Source of the DNA: Crenalkalicoccus roseus
Lineage (GTDB): Bacteria > Pseudomonadota > Alphaproteobacteria > Acetobacterales > Acetobacteraceae
Reading direction: 5' to 3'
Assembly: GCF_004761865.1 (NCBI RefSeq)
Contig: NZ_SJDM01000029.1
Location: forward strand, 1-36,353
DNA length: 36,353 nucleotides
Shown: positions 7,893-15,516 of the stretch, one piece after another
How positions within the stretch are numbered: the first letter of the stretch is position 1
Layout of the letters: each line of letters begins with the position of its first letter
The notes under the pieces: model-generated
Databases searched by the model: none
Seen by the model: the letters and a program-made list of their open reading frames with translations, nothing else
Told to the model about the DNA's origin: nothing
Made by a program: the position numbers and the translations under genes

Positions 7893-8381
7893 CTACCGGG
7901 AGGTGCCGGCGGGATCGGCGTCGAGGGCGGCCATCACCTCCTCGACCGTCTCGCGCACCGCGATGTCGGTGGCGAAGCGCAGCCCGACCATGACGATGGC
8001 GGCGCGCGCGCCGGCGGCGTGCCGCTCATGCGCCTCGCGTACCAGCACCACCCGGTCGGCGGCGAGGTAGAGCGGCGCGCCGCGCAGGTCGGTCAGCGCG
8101 ACCAGCCGCTGCCCCGCGGCGCGGAGCCGGCGCGCCACCGCCTCCGCCGGCTCGACGCTGCGCTGCTGCACCCAGGCGGTGGTGTCGATCACCGTATGGT
8201 CCTCCACCCGCGCCACGCGCACCACCTGCGCGGCGGCGATGCGCACCGGCGCGCGGCCCTCGGTCGGCAGGACGGCGATGAAGCGGCCGGGCGGGGGCGG
8301 CGGCTCCTGCGCCGCGGCGGGGAGGCAGAGGGCGGCGCCGATCGCGGCGAGGACGGCACGCCGGGCGCGCGGCGCGCTCAC
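7893..8381 (-). CDS. Secreted hypothetical protein coupled to ftsY
   Basis: 162 residues starting at GTG 8381; the GTGA overlaps the ftsY stop, so the gene is probably translated by ribosomes leaving ftsY. An export signal (RRAVLAAIGAALCLPAAAQ) is followed by PPPPPGRF and a compact domain with alternating hydrophobic strands (IRIAAAQVVRVARVEDHTVI in part, LRGAPLYLAADRVVLVREA) and a helical tail, VRETVEEVMAALDADPAG. The strand pattern resembles small beta-rich, flagellar-FlbD-like or regulatory domains, but I assign no family. Placement at the end of the dapF-mtaB-ftsY operon is its main clue. Confidence 0.75.
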   Translation of the reverse strand: MSAPRARRAVLAAIGAALCLPAAAQEPPPPPGRFIAVLPTEGRAPVRIAAAQVVRVARVEDHTVIDTTAWVQQRSVEPAEAVARRLRAAGQRLVALTDLRGAPLYLAADRVVLVREAHERHAAGARAAIVMVGLRFATDIAVRETVEEVMAALDADPAGTSR

Positions 8382-9667
8382 TCCAGCCCCACCAGCCCGC
8401 GGGCGAAGTCCCGCGCCGCGAAGGGGCGGAGGTCCTGCGCCTTCTCGCCGACGCCGACGAAATGCACCGGCAGGCCGAATTCCTGCGCCAGCGCCACCAC
8501 CACCCCGCCCTTGGCGCTGCCGTCGAGCTTGGTGACGGCGAGCCCGGTGACGTCCACCATCTCCTTGAACACCTTGCACTGCTGCAGGGCGTTCTGGCCG
8601 GTGGTGGCATCCAGCGTCAGCAGCACGGAATGCGGCGCCGTCTCGTCCACGCGCTTCAGCACGCGCACGATCTTGCGCAGCTCCTCCATCAGCGCCGCCT
8701 TGTTGTGCAGCCGCCCGGCGGTGTCCACCAGCAGCACCTGCGTCCCGTCCGCCTTCGCCGCCTTCAGCGCATCGAAGGCGAGGCCGGCCGCGTCGGCACC
8801 GGGCTTCGCGGGCGCGTGCACGCGGCAGCCGGTGCGCTCGCCCCAGATCTGGAGCTGCTCCACCGCCGCGGCGCGGAAGGTGTCGCCGGCGACGAAGGCG
8901 CAGGCGAGGCCCCGGGCGCGGTACTGCTGGCCGAGCTTGGCGATGGTGGTGGTCTTGCCGGTGCCGTTCACGCCCACCACCAGCACCACATGCGGGGCGC
9001 GGGCGGGCTCGATCTCCAGCGGCCGCGCCACCGGGGCGAGGATGGCGGCGATCTCCTCGGCCAGCGCCGCCTTCACCTCCTCCTCCGTCACCTCCTTGCC
9101 GAATTTCGTGCGGCGGAAGCCCTCGACGATACGGCGGGAGGCGGCGACGCCGAGATCGGCGGCGATCAGCGTCTCCTCCAGCTCCTCCAGCGCCTCGTCG
9201 TCGAGGCGGCGCTTGCGGAACAGGGTGGTGACGCTCTCGGTCAGCCGCTGGGTGGAGCGGGCGAGGCCGGCCTTGAGGCGGGCGAGCCAGCCGCCGCGGC
9301 CGGCGGGCTCCTCCGCCTCGGGCGCGGCGGGGGGCGGCGGCTCCGGCTCGGTCCATGCCTCGGCCTCGCGCAGCGCCGCTTCCGGGTCGCGGGGGCGGAG
9401 CTCGGCCTCCGCGGGCGGTGGGGGCGGGGGCGGCGGATGGTCCTGGCTGCCGACACGCCCGAGCGGGGGCGGGGCGGTGAAGGGCGGCGGCGCGGCGGTC
9501 GCGGGCGGCGGCGGCAGGTCGGGCGCCGCAGGGCGCGGCAGGGTGAGTGGGCCGACGGGCGGCTCCGGCTCCGGCGGCTGGCCGGGCGGGGAGGTGAGCG
9601 GTGGCTCGGCGGGCGGGGGTTCCGGGGTGCGGCCGCGCAGGCGGCCGATCCAGTCGCGCAGCGCCAT
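8378..9667 (-). CDS. ftsY: Signal recognition particle receptor FtsY
   Basis: 429 residues. FtsY is the membrane-associated GTPase that docks the SRP-ribosome complex to the Sec translocon. The short amphipathic start [13 protein letters not shown] is followed by a long, very Pro-rich and acidic A region (to about residue 115, including eight consecutive prolines), then the four-helix N domain and GTPase G domain. G1 is GVNGTGKTTTIAKL (about 232), then the insertion-box motif FVAGDTFRAAAVEQL, G3 LLVDTAGR and G4 VTKLDGSAKGG (about 378). All key residues are intact. The ATG overlaps the mtaB stop (TGATG). The Pro-rich A domain is unusual compared with the Glu-rich region of E. coli FtsY. Confidence 0.97.
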   Translation of the reverse strand: MALRDWIGRLRGRTPEPPPAEPPLTSPPGQPPEPEPPVGPLTLPRPAAPDLPPPPATAAPPPFTAPPPLGRVGSQDHPPPPPPPPAEAELRPRDPEAALREAEAWTEPEPPPPAAPEAEEPAGRGGWLARLKAGLARSTQRLTESVTTLFRKRRLDDEALEELEETLIAADLGVAASRRIVEGFRRTKFGKEVTEEEVKAALAEEIAAILAPVARPLEIEPARAPHVVLVVGVNGTGKTTTIAKLGQQYRARGLACAFVAGDTFRAAAVEQLQIWGERTGCRVHAPAKPGADAAGLAFDALKAAKADGTQVLLVDTAGRLHNKAALMEELRKIVRVLKRVDETAPHSVLLTLDATTGQNALQQCKVFKEMVDVTGLAVTKLDGSAKGGVVVALAQEFGLPVHFVGVGEKAQDLRPFAARDFARGLVGLE

Positions 9668-10947
9668 CAGCGCCCTCCTTCCGTCTCGGCCAGCAGCGCC
9701 TCCGGCGTGGCGGCGGCCACGCGCAGGCGGCGGATCTCGCCCGGCGCCGCGGTGCCGCCACGCAGGCGGAGCGGCGCGAAATGCGCGGTGTGGCCGCGGT
9801 CCGGCCGCTCGAACAGCACCTCCTCCTCCCGCCCCACCCGGCCGGCGAGGAAGCGCGCCCGCGCCGCCGCCCCCGCCGCGCGCAGCCGCGCCGCGCGCTC
9901 CCTGCGCAGCGGCACCGGAAGCTGCGGCATCCGCGCCGCCGGCGTGCCGGGGCGCTCGGAATAGGGGAAGACGTGCAGGAAGGAGAGGTCCATCTCCTCG
10001 ACCAGCGACAGCGTCTCGGCGAATTGCGCCTCGGTCTCGGTCGGGAAGCCGGCGATCAGGTCGGCGCCGAAGGCGATGTCCGGGCGCAGCGCGCGGGCGC
10101 GGCGGGCGAAGGCGAGGGCGTCGGCGCGCAGGTGGCGTCGCTTCATCCGCTTCAGGATCAGGTCGGCGCCGTGCTGCAGCGAGAGATGCAGGTGCGGCAT
10201 CAGCCGCTCCTCCTCGGCGATCAGCCGCCAGAGATCCGCGTCCGCCTCCACGGGGTCGAGCGAGGAGAGGCGCAGCCGCGGCAGCTCCGGCACCAGGGCC
10301 AGCAGGCGGCGCGCCATCTGCCCGAGCGTCGGCCGCCCCGGCAGGTCGGGGCCGTAGGCGGTGATGTCCACGCCGGTGAGCACCACCTCGCGGTAGCCGC
10401 GCGCGACCAGGGTGCGGACCTGCTCCACCACCGCGCCGACGGGCACGGAGCGGGAGGGGCCGCGGCCATAGGGGATGACGCAGAAGGTGCAGCGGTGGTC
10501 GCACCCCTGCTGCACCTGCACGAAGGCCCGCGCGCGGCCGGCGAAGTCGGTGACGAGATGCGCCGCCGTCTCCCGCGCCGCCATGATGTCGGTCACCGGC
10601 GCGGGGGGCGCATCCCGCGCCCAGGCTTCCGGCCTCAGCTTGTCGGCGTTGCCGATGACGCGCGCGACGCCGGGCAGTGCCGCCCAGGCCTCGGGGGCGA
10701 TCTGCGCGGCGCAGCCGGTGACGAGGATGCGCGCCGCCGGGTCGGCGCGGTGCGCGCTGCGGATCGCCTGGCGCGCCTGGCGCTCCGCCTCGGCGGTGAC
10801 GGCGCAGGTGTTGACCACGATGGTGCGGCTGTGCCCGGCCTCGGTGGCGAGCGCCCGCATCGCCTCGGATTCGTAGGCGTTGAGGCGGCAGCCGAAGGTG
10901 AGGACCCGCACCGCCGGGGGCGCCTCCGCGGTTCCGCGCGCGCTCAT
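9667..10947 (-). CDS. mtaB: tRNA t6A37 methylthiotransferase MtaB
   Basis: 426 residues of the radical-SAM methylthiotransferase family, which adds a methylthio group to t6A at position 37 of ANN-decoding tRNAs. The N-terminal UPF0004 cluster ligands are present ([33 protein letters not shown]). The radical SAM motif is [20 protein letters not shown] (CxxxCxxC). The C-terminal segment after about residue 365 is a short TRAM-like region. The GCRLN and CAVT motifs favour MtaB over MiaB. The ATG at 10947 overlaps the dapF stop as ATGA, and the stop overlaps the ftsY start, so the three are one tightly packed transcript. Confidence 0.95.
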   Translation of the reverse strand: MSARGTAEAPPAVRVLTFGCRLNAYESEAMRALATEAGHSRTIVVNTCAVTAEAERQARQAIRSAHRADPAARILVTGCAAQIAPEAWAALPGVARVIGNADKLRPEAWARDAPPAPVTDIMAARETAAHLVTDFAGRARAFVQVQQGCDHRCTFCVIPYGRGPSRSVPVGAVVEQVRTLVARGYREVVLTGVDITAYGPDLPGRPTLGQMARRLLALVPELPRLRLSSLDPVEADADLWRLIAEEERLMPHLHLSLQHGADLILKRMKRRHLRADALAFARRARALRPDIAFGADLIAGFPTETEAQFAETLSLVEEMDLSFLHVFPYSERPGTPAARMPQLPVPLRRERAARLRAAGAAARARFLAGRVGREEEVLFERPDRGHTAHFAPLRLRGGTAAPGEIRRLRVAAATPEALLAETEGGR

Positions 10948-11777
10948 GCCGGAAAGGCGTCGAGGTCGAGCTCGCCGGTGAAGGCGGTGGCGACGGGGCC
11001 GGTCATCAGCACGTGCCCGTCGGCCTCCCGCCATTCGATGTCGAGCGGCCCGCCGGGCAGGGTGACGGTGGCGGCGCGCCCCGCGAGGCCGCGGCGGTGC
11101 GCGTTGACCAGCGCCGCGCAGGCGCCGGAGCCGCAGGCGCGCGTCAGCCCCGCGCCGCGCTCCCAGACCAGGAGGCGGAGATGCGCGGGATCGAGCACCT
11201 GGGCGATGCCGATATTGGCCCGTTCGGGGAAGAGCGGGTCGTGCTCGAGGGAGGGGCCGAGGGTCTCGACCGGCACCGCGTCGAGGTCGCGGACGAAGAA
11301 GGTGGCGTGCGGGTTGCCCATGCTGCAGGCCGCCGGGTCGGCGAGCAGGCCACGCGAGAGCGGCAGGTGCAGCGTGTCCATCGGCGCGGCGAGGGGGATC
11401 TCCCGCCAGCCGGTGCGCGGCCTGCCCATGTCCACGCGGAACAGCCCGCCCGGTAGCGCCTCGGCCGGCAGGTCGCCGGCGATGGTGCGGACCACGACGC
11501 GCTCGCGCCCGGTCTCGGCGGCGAGCAGGCTGGCGACGCAGCGCGTGGCGTTGCCGCAGGCCCCGGCCTCGGAGCCGTCCGGGTTGCGGATGCGCATGAA
11601 CACCTCCGCCCCCTCGCCGCCCGGCTCCAGCAGGATGAGCTGGTCGCAGCCCACCCCAGTGCGGCGGTCGGCGATGGCGGCGGCGCGCGCGGGCGTGAGG
11701 GGCAGGTCGCGCCGGCGCGCGTCCAGCACCACGAAATCGTTGCCGAGCCCGTGCATCTTCCGGAAGGGAACCCGCAT
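10944..11777 (-). CDS. dapF: Diaminopimelate epimerase
   Basis: 277 residues, the normal length. DapF interconverts LL- and meso-diaminopimelate by a two-cysteine, cofactor-free mechanism, supplying lysine and the peptidoglycan peptide. The N-terminal signature [13 protein letters not shown], the first catalytic Cys in [14 protein letters not shown] (Cys74) and the second in [14 protein letters not shown] (Cys215) are intact. The start is the ATG at 11777, directly before the conserved FRKMHG block; no strong ribosome-binding site is visible. The methyltransferase gene ends 49 bp upstream on the same strand. Gene order dapF-mtaB-ftsY is common in alphaproteobacteria. Confidence 0.97.
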   Translation of the reverse strand: MRVPFRKMHGLGNDFVVLDARRRDLPLTPARAAAIADRRTGVGCDQLILLEPGGEGAEVFMRIRNPDGSEAGACGNATRCVASLLAAETGRERVVVRTIAGDLPAEALPGGLFRVDMGRPRTGWREIPLAAPMDTLHLPLSRGLLADPAACSMGNPHATFFVRDLDAVPVETLGPSLEHDPLFPERANIGIAQVLDPAHLRLLVWERGAGLTRACGSGACAALVNAHRRGLAGRAATVTLPGGPLDIEWREADGHVLMTGPVATAFTGELDLDAFPA

Positions 11778-11826
11778 GGGCGGGATATGCGCCCGATCGG
11801 CCGCCGGGCCAAGGCCGCCAACCGTA

Positions 11827-12495
11827 TCAGCCCCGCTCCAGCAGCGAGAGGCAGTCGAGCCCCGGCTCCCCGCCCCAGTCCATGACCTGCTGGCGGAGGA
11901 CGGAGAGCCCCTCCTTCCGCGCATAATGCGCCATCAGCGCCTGCGACATGAAGGCGCGGGAATGCGGCGCGGCGCGCCAGTCGTGCCCGCCCTGGTAGTT
12001 GGAATGGTGCAGGAAGGCCCGCCCGCCCGGCGCCAGCACCCGCCGCGCCTCGGCCAGGTAGGCGCGGACCACGTCGCTGTCGAAATGCACCATGGCGTCG
12101 AAGCAGTAGAGCAGCGTCACCCGGCCGGAGGGCACCTCGCGCAGGTCGTAGCCGCTGTTGACGATGTAGGCGATGCGGGGGTCGTCGCCGAAGCGACGGC
12201 GGCAGATGGCGATGTTGCCGGGCTGGATGTCCACCAGGATCAGCCGCCGCGCCAGGGGCAGCAGCATCGCGGCGTTGCGCCCGTGCCCGGTGGCGAGGTC
12301 GAGCACGCAGGTGAAGTCGCAGCCGCGCAGGAAGGGATGCACCAGCTCGGCCCAGAGCCGCGCCATCACCGGCTCGGCCTGGGCGAAGTAGGGGTTCTCC
12401 GGGGTCCAGGGGTCGCCGGCATAGGCGGCCGCCGCGCGCAGCGCGGCCTCGGGCACCGGGGCGTGCCGCGCGACGGAATCGGGCAGGTCGGCCAT
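11827..12495 (-). CDS. Class I SAM-dependent methyltransferase
   Basis: 222 residues with a Rossmann-fold methyltransferase core: motif [17 protein letters not shown], acidic loop [19 protein letters not shown], motif [17 protein letters not shown], and post-motif [21 protein letters not shown]. The HHSN motif and N-terminal [12 protein letters not shown] segment are typical of uncharacterised small-molecule or glycan-associated methyltransferases; the acceptor is unknown. The ATG at 12495 has AGAGGAAG 5 bp upstream. It may be the first gene of the dapF operon (49-bp gap). A dispersed repeat starts 39 bp upstream of its ATG. Confidence 0.9.
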   Translation of the reverse strand: MADLPDSVARHAPVPEAALRAAAAYAGDPWTPENPYFAQAEPVMARLWAELVHPFLRGCDFTCVLDLATGHGRNAAMLLPLARRLILVDIQPGNIAICRRRFGDDPRIAYIVNSGYDLREVPSGRVTLLYCFDAMVHFDSDVVRAYLAEARRVLAPGGRAFLHHSNYQGGHDWRAAPHSRAFMSQALMAHYARKEGLSVLRQQVMDWGGEPGLDCLSLLERG

Positions 12496-12534
12496 GGCTT
12501 CCTCTGCTGGCGCCGGCCCGCCGGTGTCAAGCCG

Positions 12535-12618
12535 GCGCCTGATCCGCGGAGGCGGCACGCCGGAGCGGTGAATCAGCCGCCGCGCGCAAGCACCTGATCC
12601 GCGGAGGCGGCACGCCGG
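12535..12618 (+). repeat. Dispersed intergenic repeat, copy C, with an internal 26-bp direct repeat
   Basis: Two identical 26-bp units (12538-12563 and 12593-12618), each starting CCTGATCCGCGGAGG, are 55 bp apart. The middle block GCCGGAGCGG TGAATCAGCC lies between them. Unlike copies A, B and D, the second unit repeats the left unit instead of the longer GGATC palindrome. The second unit ends exactly at the TGA stop codon of the Lrp-family gene (12619-12621, minus strand). It sits between that stop and the methyltransferase start. Confidence 0.87.
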
Positions 12619-13125
12619 TCAGCCGGGGACGGGCACCGGGACGCCGGCCTCGTCCTTGGCGGTGCGGATGGTCTGCAGGGTCTGCACCCGCGCCACCTGC
12701 GCCGCGCCGGTCAGCCGGGCGGTGAGGGCGTTCTCGTGCGCGGTGTCGCGCGCCACCAGGCGCAGCAGGAAGTCGCCGCCGCCACGGATCATGTGGCACT
12801 CCCGCACCTCGGGCCACGCCGCGACCAGCGCCTCGAAGGCGGTGAGCACCGACTCCTTCTGGCTCTCCAACCCGACCAGGGCGAAGAAGGTGATCTCGTA
12901 GCCGAGGGCGGCGGCGTCGAGCTCGGCATGGTAGCCGCGGATCACCCCCTCCTCCTCCAGCCGGCGCACGCGGCGGAGGCAGGGGGGCGCGGAGAGGCCG
13001 ACGCGGCGCGCCAGCTCGACATTGGTGATGCGGCCGTCGCGCTGCAGCTCCGCCAGGATCTGCAGGTCCACATCGTCCAGCTCGGGCTCGTCGCGGGGCG
13101 GGGCTCTCATGCTGTCGCGGTTCAT
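12619..13125 (-). CDS. Lrp/AsnC-family transcriptional regulator
   Basis: About 168 residues. An N-terminal winged helix-turn-helix of the AsnC type (LDDVDLQILAELQRDGRITN then VELARRVGLSAPPCLRRVRR) is followed by the alpha/beta effector domain (YEITFFALVGLESQK, VRECHMIRGGGDFLLRLVAR). These regulators usually bind an amino acid and often control amino-acid transport or metabolism and their own promoter. Two ATGs fit (13125 and 13110); neither has a strong ribosome-binding site, and I took the longer form. The gene is divergent from trxB, with a 7-bp inverted repeat (13144-13162) just upstream as a candidate operator. Its stop abuts a dispersed repeat. Confidence 0.93.
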   Translation of the reverse strand: MNRDSMRAPPRDEPELDDVDLQILAELQRDGRITNVELARRVGLSAPPCLRRVRRLEEEGVIRGYHAELDAAALGYEITFFALVGLESQKESVLTAFEALVAAWPEVRECHMIRGGGDFLLRLVARDTAHENALTARLTGAAQVARVQTLQTIRTAKDEAGVPVPVPG

Positions 13126-13143
13126 TGCCGTGGACGGGAAGCG

Positions 13144-13162
13144 CGGGCAATATCCTTGCCCG
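13144..13162. promoter_or_regulatory. Inverted repeat, candidate operator between lrp-type gene and trxB
   Basis: CGGGCAA, TATCC, TTGCCCG is a perfect 7-bp inverted repeat with a 5-bp spacer. It lies 18 bp upstream of the regulator's start and about 87 bp upstream of trxB. Lrp-type proteins often repress their own gene from such a site. A related sequence, ATATCCTGGCCCG, recurs at 13212-13224. Confidence 0.5.
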
Positions 13163-13212
13163 GTCCCGGGGCCGCAAGGCTCCCGCCCTGTTCGCCGCCG
13201 CGGCGGCGCCGA

Positions 13213-13218
13213 TATCCT
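13213..13218 (+). promoter_or_regulatory. Putative -10 element of trxB
   Basis: TATCCT lies 30 bp before the trxB start and is followed by GG, as at the sulfatase and amidohydrolase promoters in this window. The -35 region here (GTTCGC, 17 bp upstream) is weaker than at the other sites. Confidence 0.4.
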
Positions 13219-13248
13219 GGCCCGCCGCACAGCATCGGAACCCGACCC

Positions 13249-14223
13249 GTGTCCGCCATCCACCGCACGCGCCTGCTCATCCTCGGCGCCGGCCCGGCCG
13301 GCTACACCGCCGCCATCTACGCCGCCCGCGCCGGCCTGAAGCCCATCGTCGTCGCCGGGATGCAGCCGGGCGGGCAGCTCACCATCACCACCGAGGTCGA
13401 GAACTATCCGGGCTTCGCCCAGGCGGTGCAGGGGCCGTGGCTGATGGAGCAGATGCAGGCCCAGGCCGAGCATGTCGGGGCGGTGGTGGTCCGGGACGTG
13501 ATCACCGCCGCCGACCTCTCCCGCCGGCCCTTCCGCTGCACCGGCGATTCCGGCGACCTCTACGAGGGCGAGGCGCTGGTGATCGCCACCGGCGCGCAGG
13601 CGCGCTGGCTCGGCATCCCCGGGGAGAAGGAACTGTCCGGCTTCGGCGTCTCCGCCTGCGCCACCTGCGACGGCTTCTTCTTTCGCGGACGGGCGGTGGC
13701 GGTGATCGGGGGCGGGAACTCCGCGGTGGAGGAGGCGCTCTATCTATCCAACCTGGCGTCGAAGGTCACGCTGATCCACCGCCGCGATTCCCTGCGCGCC
13801 GAGAAGATCCTGCAGGATCGGCTGTTCGCCCGGCCGAACGTCGCCATCCTTTGGGATACGGTGGCGGAGGCGGTGCTGGCGACCGAGGGGAGGCTCCGCG
13901 CCGTGCGCGGCCTTGCCCTGCGCAACGTGAAAAGCGGGGAGCGGTCGGAACTCGCGGTGGAGGGCGTCTTCGTCGCCATCGGCCACGACCCGGCGACGGC
14001 GCTGTTCCGCGGCCAGCTTGCCATGGACGCCGAGGGCTACATCCTGACCGAACCCGGCCGCACCCGCACCAGCGTCGAGGGTGTCTTCGCCGCCGGCGAC
14101 GTGCAGGACAGGATCTACCGCCAGGCGGTGACCGCCGCCGGCACCGGCTGCATGGCGGCGCTGGAGGCGGAGAAGTGGCTGGCGCACCTGCCGGCCGGGG
14201 CGCCGGCCGTCGCGGCCTATTGA
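13249..14223 (+). CDS. trxB: Thioredoxin reductase
   Basis: 324 residues, the normal length for the low-molecular-weight bacterial enzyme that reduces thioredoxin with NADPH through FAD. Visible motifs are the FAD-binding LILGAGPAGYTAAIYAARAG, the central EVENYPGF segment, the redox-active disulfide SACATCDGFFFRG, the NADP-binding VIGGGNSAVEEALYL with the HRRDSLRA basic patch, and the C-terminal FAD motif GVFAAGDVQD. The GTG at 13249 gives the correct N-terminus; no in-frame ATG is available close by. A LysR gene follows after 19 bp and may be co-transcribed. No thioredoxin gene lies in the window. Confidence 0.97.
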   Translation: MSAIHRTRLLILGAGPAGYTAAIYAARAGLKPIVVAGMQPGGQLTITTEVENYPGFAQAVQGPWLMEQMQAQAEHVGAVVVRDVITAADLSRRPFRCTGDSGDLYEGEALVIATGAQARWLGIPGEKELSGFGVSACATCDGFFFRGRAVAVIGGGNSAVEEALYLSNLASKVTLIHRRDSLRAEKILQDRLFARPNVAILWDTVAEAVLATEGRLRAVRGLALRNVKSGERSELAVEGVFVAIGHDPATALFRGQLAMDAEGYILTEPGRTRTSVEGVFAAGDVQDRIYRQAVTAAGTGCMAALEAEKWLAHLPAGAPAVAAY

Positions 14224-14242
14224 GGGGCGACGAGGGAGAGGC

Positions 14243-15136
14243 ATGCCGCTCGATTGGGACAAGCTGCGCGTCTTCCACGCGGTGGCGGAGGCCGGGTCCT
14301 TCACCCATGCGGGGGAGACGCTGAACCTCAGCCAATCCGCCGTCTCGCGCCAGATCCAGGCGCTGGAGGAGGCGCTGACGGTGCCGCTGTTCCACCGCCA
14401 CGCCCGGGGGCTGATCCTGACCGAGCCGGGCGAGACGCTGTACCGCACGGTGCGCGACGTCTTCGCCAAGCTGGCGATGACCGAGGCGCTGCTGACCGAA
14501 GGGCGGGAGCGCCCGGCGGGGCGGCTGAAGGTGACCTGCACCACCGGCTTCGGCAGCACCTGGCTGGCGCCGCGGCTGCACCAGTTTCTCGCCCTCTACC
14601 CCGACGTGAACGTGACGCTGCTGCTCGACGATTCCGACCTCGACCTGGCGATGCGGGAGGCGGATGTCGCCATCCGGATGCACGCGCCGCGGCAGCCGGA
14701 CCTGATCCAGCGCCATCTCGCGAGCTTCGGCTGGAAGGTGTGCGGCGCCCCCTCCTACCTGAAGACCCGCGGCGTCCCGCAGCGGGCCGAGGATCTGGAC
14801 GCGCACCGGCTGATCGTGTGGGGCGAGCACCGCCCGCCGATCGACGAGGTGAACTGGCTGGCCGAGGTGGGGCGCCGCCCGGGCACGCCGCGGCGCGCGG
14901 CGGTGGAGGTGAACAGCCTCACCGGCATGATGCGGGCGGTGCAGAGCGGCCTCGGCCTGGCCGCCCTGCCGGACTACATGGGGCGGGAGCTGGAGGGGCT
15001 GCTGCAGGTGCTGCCGGACCTCAAGACCCCCCGCCTCGACGCCTATTTCGTCTATCCGGAGGAGATGCGCCATTCCAAGCGGGTGGCCGTGTTCCGGGAC
15101 TTCGTGGTGGCGCAGCTGGCGGCCGGCAACGGGTGA
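14243..15136 (+). CDS. LysR-family transcriptional regulator
   Basis: 297 residues. The N-terminal winged helix-turn-helix (LRVFHAVAEAGSFTHAGETL then NLSQSAVSRQIQALEEAL, residues 8-45) is followed by a linker helix and a LysR substrate-binding domain (GRLKVTCTTGFGSTWLAP, VNVTLLLDDSDLDLAMREAD, SGLGLAALPDY). GAGGGAGAG precedes the ATG. The gene follows trxB in the same direction with a 19-bp gap, an unusual partner for a regulator, so it may share the trxB promoter. The effector and target genes cannot be told. A perfect 10-bp stem hairpin (15154-15180) lies 17 bp past the stop. Confidence 0.94.
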   Translation: MPLDWDKLRVFHAVAEAGSFTHAGETLNLSQSAVSRQIQALEEALTVPLFHRHARGLILTEPGETLYRTVRDVFAKLAMTEALLTEGRERPAGRLKVTCTTGFGSTWLAPRLHQFLALYPDVNVTLLLDDSDLDLAMREADVAIRMHAPRQPDLIQRHLASFGWKVCGAPSYLKTRGVPQRAEDLDAHRLIVWGEHRPPIDEVNWLAEVGRRPGTPRRAAVEVNSLTGMMRAVQSGLGLAALPDYMGRELEGLLQVLPDLKTPRLDAYFVYPEEMRHSKRVAVFRDFVVAQLAAGNG

Positions 15137-15153
15137 CATGCGCGCCATGCATG

Positions 15154-15180
15154 GCCGATGGCAGGTTTCGTGCCATCGGC
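15154..15180 (+). terminator. Stem-loop after the LysR gene
   Basis: GCCGATGGCA, GGTTTCG, TGCCATCGGC forms a perfect 10-bp stem with a 7-nt loop just past the LysR stop. No T-run follows, so it may be a weak terminator or a processing/stability hairpin. The following ACCATCGG (15181-15188) could compete for the same GCCGATGG strand. Confidence 0.45.
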
Positions 15181-15334
15181 ACCATCGGTTGCAGGGTTAT
15201 CTTTGTGTTGTCTCCGGCGGATGTCGTCGGAACAGGGTTCACCCGGGGGGTCCCCGGTAACCCTTCGTCTCCCAGACGTGAAGCCTCCCTGTTGACTGCC
15301 CCGCTTTCCCGATGGGTAAGCGGGGCTTCTTTTT
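15181..15334 (+). ncRNA. Candidate structured non-coding RNA ending in an intrinsic terminator (possibly 6S-like)
   Basis: No coding frame fits here, but nested pairings are strong. CCATCGG (15182-15188) can close against CCGATGG (15309-15315). AACAGGG (15231-15237) pairs with CCCTGTT (15287-15293). Inside lies a 12-bp stem with bulged Cs built from GGGTT/AACCC, ACC/GGT and GGGG/CCCC (15235-15263); CGTCT/AGACG (15266-15278) is a second hairpin. The single-stranded TGAAGCCTCC segment recalls the GAAGCC stretch of 6S RNA, and the long irregular rod shape would fit 6S RNA, but I could not confirm the family. The 5' end is a guess; the 3' end is set by the terminator at 15298-15334. Confidence 0.5.
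15298..15334 (+). terminator. Rho-independent terminator
   Basis: GCCCCGCTT (15298-15306) pairs with AAGCGGGGC (15318-15326) and is followed directly by TTCTTTTT. This is a textbook intrinsic terminator for rightward transcription. It lies about 160 bp after the LysR stop, too far and too structured to be only that gene's terminator, and defines the end of a candidate RNA. Confidence 0.88.
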
Positions 15335-15362
15335 GGGCCGCTCCCCGGCTGCGACGGGGACG

Positions 15363-15391
15363 AAAAAAGGGCGGTGCCTTGCGGCACCGCC
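15363..15391 (-). terminator. Rho-independent terminator of the minus-strand small RNA
   Basis: On the minus strand GCGGTGCC, GCAA, GGCACCGC forms a perfect 8-bp stem with a tetraloop, followed by CCTTTTTT. The T-run (A-run 15363-15368 on the plus strand) shows that leftward transcription ends here. Confidence 0.88.
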
Positions 15392-15450
15392 GAGTTTAGG
15401 GAGGAAACGTCCAAGAAGCGCAACAGGACCCGAACTGGCCCGTGCTGCAC
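15363..15450 (-). ncRNA. Candidate small RNA with an anti-Shine-Dalgarno hairpin loop (cuckoo/alpha-r14-like)
   Basis: On the minus strand a TTGACC box (15482-15477) lies about 27 bp before a GC-rich segment. That segment can fold as GTGC/GCAC and GGGCC/GGTCC hairpins, then the mini-hairpin GUUU-CCUCCCU-AAAC (15408-15394), and finally a perfect 8-bp terminator stem with a U-run. The loop CCUCCCU is an exact anti-Shine-Dalgarno sequence. A CU-rich loop just before an intrinsic terminator is the hallmark of alphaproteobacterial CCUCC-loop sRNAs, which repress translation by pairing with ribosome-binding sites. The -10 is unclear (AATTGT is weak), so the 5' end is approximate. There is no reading frame of note. 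Confidence 0.66.
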
Positions 15451-15476
15451 CGCACAATTAGCGCGTGCTATAGAAA

Positions 15477-15482
15477 GGTCAA
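15477..15482 (-). promoter_or_regulatory. Putative -35 box of the small RNA
   Basis: TTGACC on the minus strand is the best -35 match in the spacer. The region 16-17 bp downstream (TAATTGT) is only a weak -10. The following GTGCGGTGCAGCAC could be the transcript start or an operator. Confidence 0.45.
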
Positions 15483-15516
15483 GGGGAAAGGCGCCCGTCC
15501 GCACCGGATGCGGCAG

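Noticed and set aside
9601-12597. Plus-strand frame of nearly 1000 residues opposite ftsY, mtaB and dapF
   Set aside because: All three opposite genes have intact catalytic motifs and overlapping start/stop codons. The plus frame is a composition artefact.
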